This document shows, piece after piece, positions 5,316 through 6,893 of a DNA stretch of 6,893 bases. Both the position numbers and the translations under genes were made by a program. Each line of letters starts with the position of its first letter. Within the stretch, counting starts at the first letter, position 1. The stretch is from Actinomycetota bacterium (GTDB lineage: Bacteria > Actinomycetota > Actinomycetes > Actinomycetales > Microbacteriaceae), in contig JAHIOK010000412.1 in the NCBI GenBank assembly GCA_018895315.1, forward strand, positions 1 to 6,893, in the 5' to 3' direction. The notes under the pieces are model-generated. The model was not told the DNA's origin. It worked only from the letters and a program-made list of their open reading frames with translations, and made no database searches.

Positions 5316-6888
5316 AGCCCTCCAGTGAGACGCCGGTTCCTTCGGGAGCCGGCGTCTTCGCGTGGCGGCGACGCCACATCAGTCCGGCGCCGAGCGCGAG
5401 CAGCACGGCGAGGCTGCCTCCGGCGATCACACCAGGGATCACCGGGCCCAGGAACGCCGCGGGCGTGAGCCCGGTGCGCAGTGGCACATCGGTCAGCATG
5501 TCGCCCGCGGTGTCCGCCGGAATCCCGGCGATTTCGGAACCGTCCGGACCGATCACCTGGCTGGTGCCGACCGTCGACAAGTTGACGACGGAGCGCCCGG
5601 TCTCGATGGCCCGCATCCGGGCGAACGCGAGCTGCTGCAGGTTCTCGTCGGTGCCGCGGAAGTCGGCATTGTTGGTCTGGAACATGTAGACCTGGGCACC
5701 CTGGTTGGCAGCATCCCAGACCACGTCGTCGTAGATGACGTCGAAGCAGATAGCGAGCCCCACGCCCACGCCGTTCACGTCGAACAGTGGCGCGGCCGTG
5801 CCCGGGGTGTACTCGCGCTGGATCAGGTCGATGAGATCAGGGGCGAACATCCGGAAGAACCACCGATCGGGTACGTATTCGCCGAACGGCACCGGATGCC
5901 GCTTGTCATACGTGGCCGTCGCACCCTCGCCCGCACGCCAGAGCATCGAGGTGTTGAAGTACTGATCCCCCCGACCCGTGACGGTGTTGACGATGAGCGG
6001 GGCGTTCACCTCTGCCGACAGCGCGTCGAGGGCCGCCGCGGTGGCGGCATCGGTGGACGGGTCGGAGTCGACGCTGCCCTCCGGCCACAGGAGCACATCC
6101 ATCTGCTCGCCGAACAGCGGGGCGCTGGCCTTGAGCTGGGCGTTCAGCACCCCGTTGCGGGGGCGCTCGTCGAAGTAACCCGAAGGTCCGTTTCCTTGCA
6201 CCGAGCCGACCCGCATCGTGCCCGCCGCCGTGGTCGGAAACTGTGGCGTGGCGATCAGCAGCACCGCGATCAGCGCGGTGGGAAGCGCCGTGCGGAGGTC
6301 GCTGAATTGCGCCGAGCGGACGTACTCGATGAGCGCGGCGCAGAACGCGACGATCAGGAAACTCAGACCCGACACCCCCACCCAGGAGGCAACAGCCGAG
6401 AAGGGCCCGTCCGCCTGGGTGATGCCGACGCGGCCCCAGGGGAATCCTCCGTAGGGCCAGTTTCCGACGAGCATCTCGCGCACGGTCCACAGCCCCCCGA
6501 CCAGCAGCGGGAGGAGGGTGAGACGAACCCAACGGGCGGGCAGCAGCCGCGGTATCCACCCGTAGGCCAGAGCGATCGGAATCGTCGCGATCGCCGTCAG
6601 CGCCGCCTCGAACAGCGACAGCGCCAGCCACGGCACCGGTCCGAGATAGCGCGCCGTGAACACGACGTTCATCAAGAAGAACGGTGCACCGAAGGCGAAG
6701 CCGACCAGCACCGCGCTCCACACGCGGCGACCGATGATCGACACGAGGGCGAACACCACCGCGACGAACGCCATCGGCCACCAGCCGACGTCGGGGAACG
6801 CGAGGTCGAGCGTGAAACCGGCCACGATCGCGGTGAGGACCGCAGCCCAGAGCGGGAGGATCGGTCGCTCACGGCGTGATTCGGACAC
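5314..6888 (-). CDS. lnt: Apolipoprotein N-acyltransferase (monofunctional, without Ppm synthase domain)
   Basis: A 524-residue protein, close to E. coli Lnt (512). Seen: about six to seven membrane segments over residues 12-213, a nitrilase/CN-hydrolase domain (about 225-470), a final membrane segment (about 476-504) and a short cytoplasmic tail. The catalytic triad is present: Glu270 in WPEG, Lys329 in YDKRHPVPFGEYVP, and Cys381 in ICFDV. Glu337 (FGEYVP) matches the further essential glutamate of E. coli. Known reaction: transfer of an acyl chain from phospholipid to the N-terminal diacylglyceryl-Cys of lipoproteins, at the outer face of the membrane. The GTG at 6888 reads MSESRRERP, but GAGGG touches it with no spacing and the window ends 5 bases upstream, so an earlier start outside the window is possible. 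The reading frame is intact. In M. tuberculosis the homologous domain is fused to polyprenol-phosphomannose synthase (Ppm1); here it is not. Confidence 0.95.
   Translation of the reverse strand: MSESRRERPILPLWAAVLTAIVAGFTLDLAFPDVGWWPMAFVAVVFALVSIIGRRVWSAVLVGFAFGAPFFLMNVVFTARYLGPVPWLALSLFEAALTAIATIPIALAYGWIPRLLPARWVRLTLLPLLVGGLWTVREMLVGNWPYGGFPWGRVGITQADGPFSAVASWVGVSGLSFLIVAFCAALIEYVRSAQFSDLRTALPTALIAVLLIATPQFPTTAAGTMRVGSVQGNGPSGYFDERPRNGVLNAQLKASAPLFGEQMDVLLWPEGSVDSDPSTDAATAAALDALSAEVNAPLIVNTVTGRGDQYFNTSMLWRAGEGATATYDKRHPVPFGEYVPDRWFFRMFAPDLIDLIQREYTPGTAAPLFDVNGVGVGLAICFDVIYDDVVWDAANQGAQVYMFQTNNADFRGTDENLQQLAFARMRAIETGRSVVNLSTVGTSQVIGPDGSEIAGIPADTAGDMLTDVPLRTGLTPAAFLGPVIPGVIAGGSLAVLLALGAGLMWRRRHAKTPAPEGTGVSLEG
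5328..5357. terminator. Strong 13-bp hairpin with TTCG tetraloop; probable rbpA terminator inside the lnt 3' end
   Basis: A5328-C5340 pairs with G5345-T5357 (12 Watson-Crick pairs and one T-G wobble), closed by C(TTCG)G, which in rbpA RNA is the exceptionally stable cUUCGg tetraloop. It begins 17 bases after the rbpA stop. The following TCTTCG is only weakly T-rich, as often seen in high-GC actinobacteria. The same bases encode the last residues of lnt (around PAPEGTGV), so the terminator is embedded in the convergent gene. Confidence 0.65.
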
Positions 6889-6893
6889 CCCTC

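Noticed and set aside
5362..6879. A 505-codon open frame on the plus strand, antisense to lnt
   Set aside because: Its translation is almost all Arg, His, Glu, Asp, Gly and Gln without a recognisable domain, as expected opposite a high-GC gene; lnt has all catalytic residues in the other strand.

Overview
The window is high-GC DNA, densely coding, with several GTG starts, 4-bp stop/start overlaps and an RbpA gene. RbpA is restricted to Actinomycetota. Codon and protein style resemble Microbacteriaceae (Microbacterium-like), but the genus is an inference. Apart from two gaps of about 150 and 120 bp, the sequence is all coding. I see no mobile elements, CRISPR arrays, tRNA or rRNA.

Layout. (1) Minus strand, 1-2321: a two-gene unit. 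A short-chain dehydrogenase/reductase-like protein with a GTG start at 2321 is followed after 1 bp by an S9-family (prolyl oligopeptidase/acylaminoacyl-peptidase-like) gene that runs off the left edge before its catalytic serine. (2) 2322-2470: a divergent intergenic region with a candidate -10 element for each direction and two small hairpins. (3) Plus strand, 2471-4808: NfeD-like membrane protein, SPFH/stomatin-like protein and glycerophosphodiester phosphodiesterase, joined by 4-bp ATGA and GTGA overlaps, so probably translationally coupled. (4) 4809-4926: a gap holding a weak hairpin, a SigR-like promoter candidate and the rbpA ribosome binding site. (5) 4927-5310: rbpA, the RNA polymerase-binding activator. 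(6) Minus strand, 5314-6888: lnt, apolipoprotein N-acyltransferase, convergent with rbpA. The two stop codons are only 3 bp apart. Two strong hairpins sit on this junction, one of them inside the lnt coding sequence.

How the genes may work together. The NfeD/SPFH pair is a known partnership (compare E. coli YbbJ/QmcA and B. subtilis YuaF/FloT) that forms membrane assemblies. A coupled GDPD suggests, but does not prove, a link to phospholipid or glycerophosphodiester turnover. RbpA supports initiation by RNA polymerase carrying group I/II sigma factors. Lnt acts in lipoprotein maturation. The convergent rbpA/lnt arrangement recalls Rv2050/Rv2051c of M. tuberculosis.

Most of the window is conserved core actinobacterial content; I found no clear novel defence or mobile system. 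The points most worth a second look are the terminator-like hairpins across the rbpA/lnt stops, the SDR that lacks its catalytic tyrosine, the coupled NfeD-SPFH-GDPD operon, and an RbpA with a weakly basic linker.
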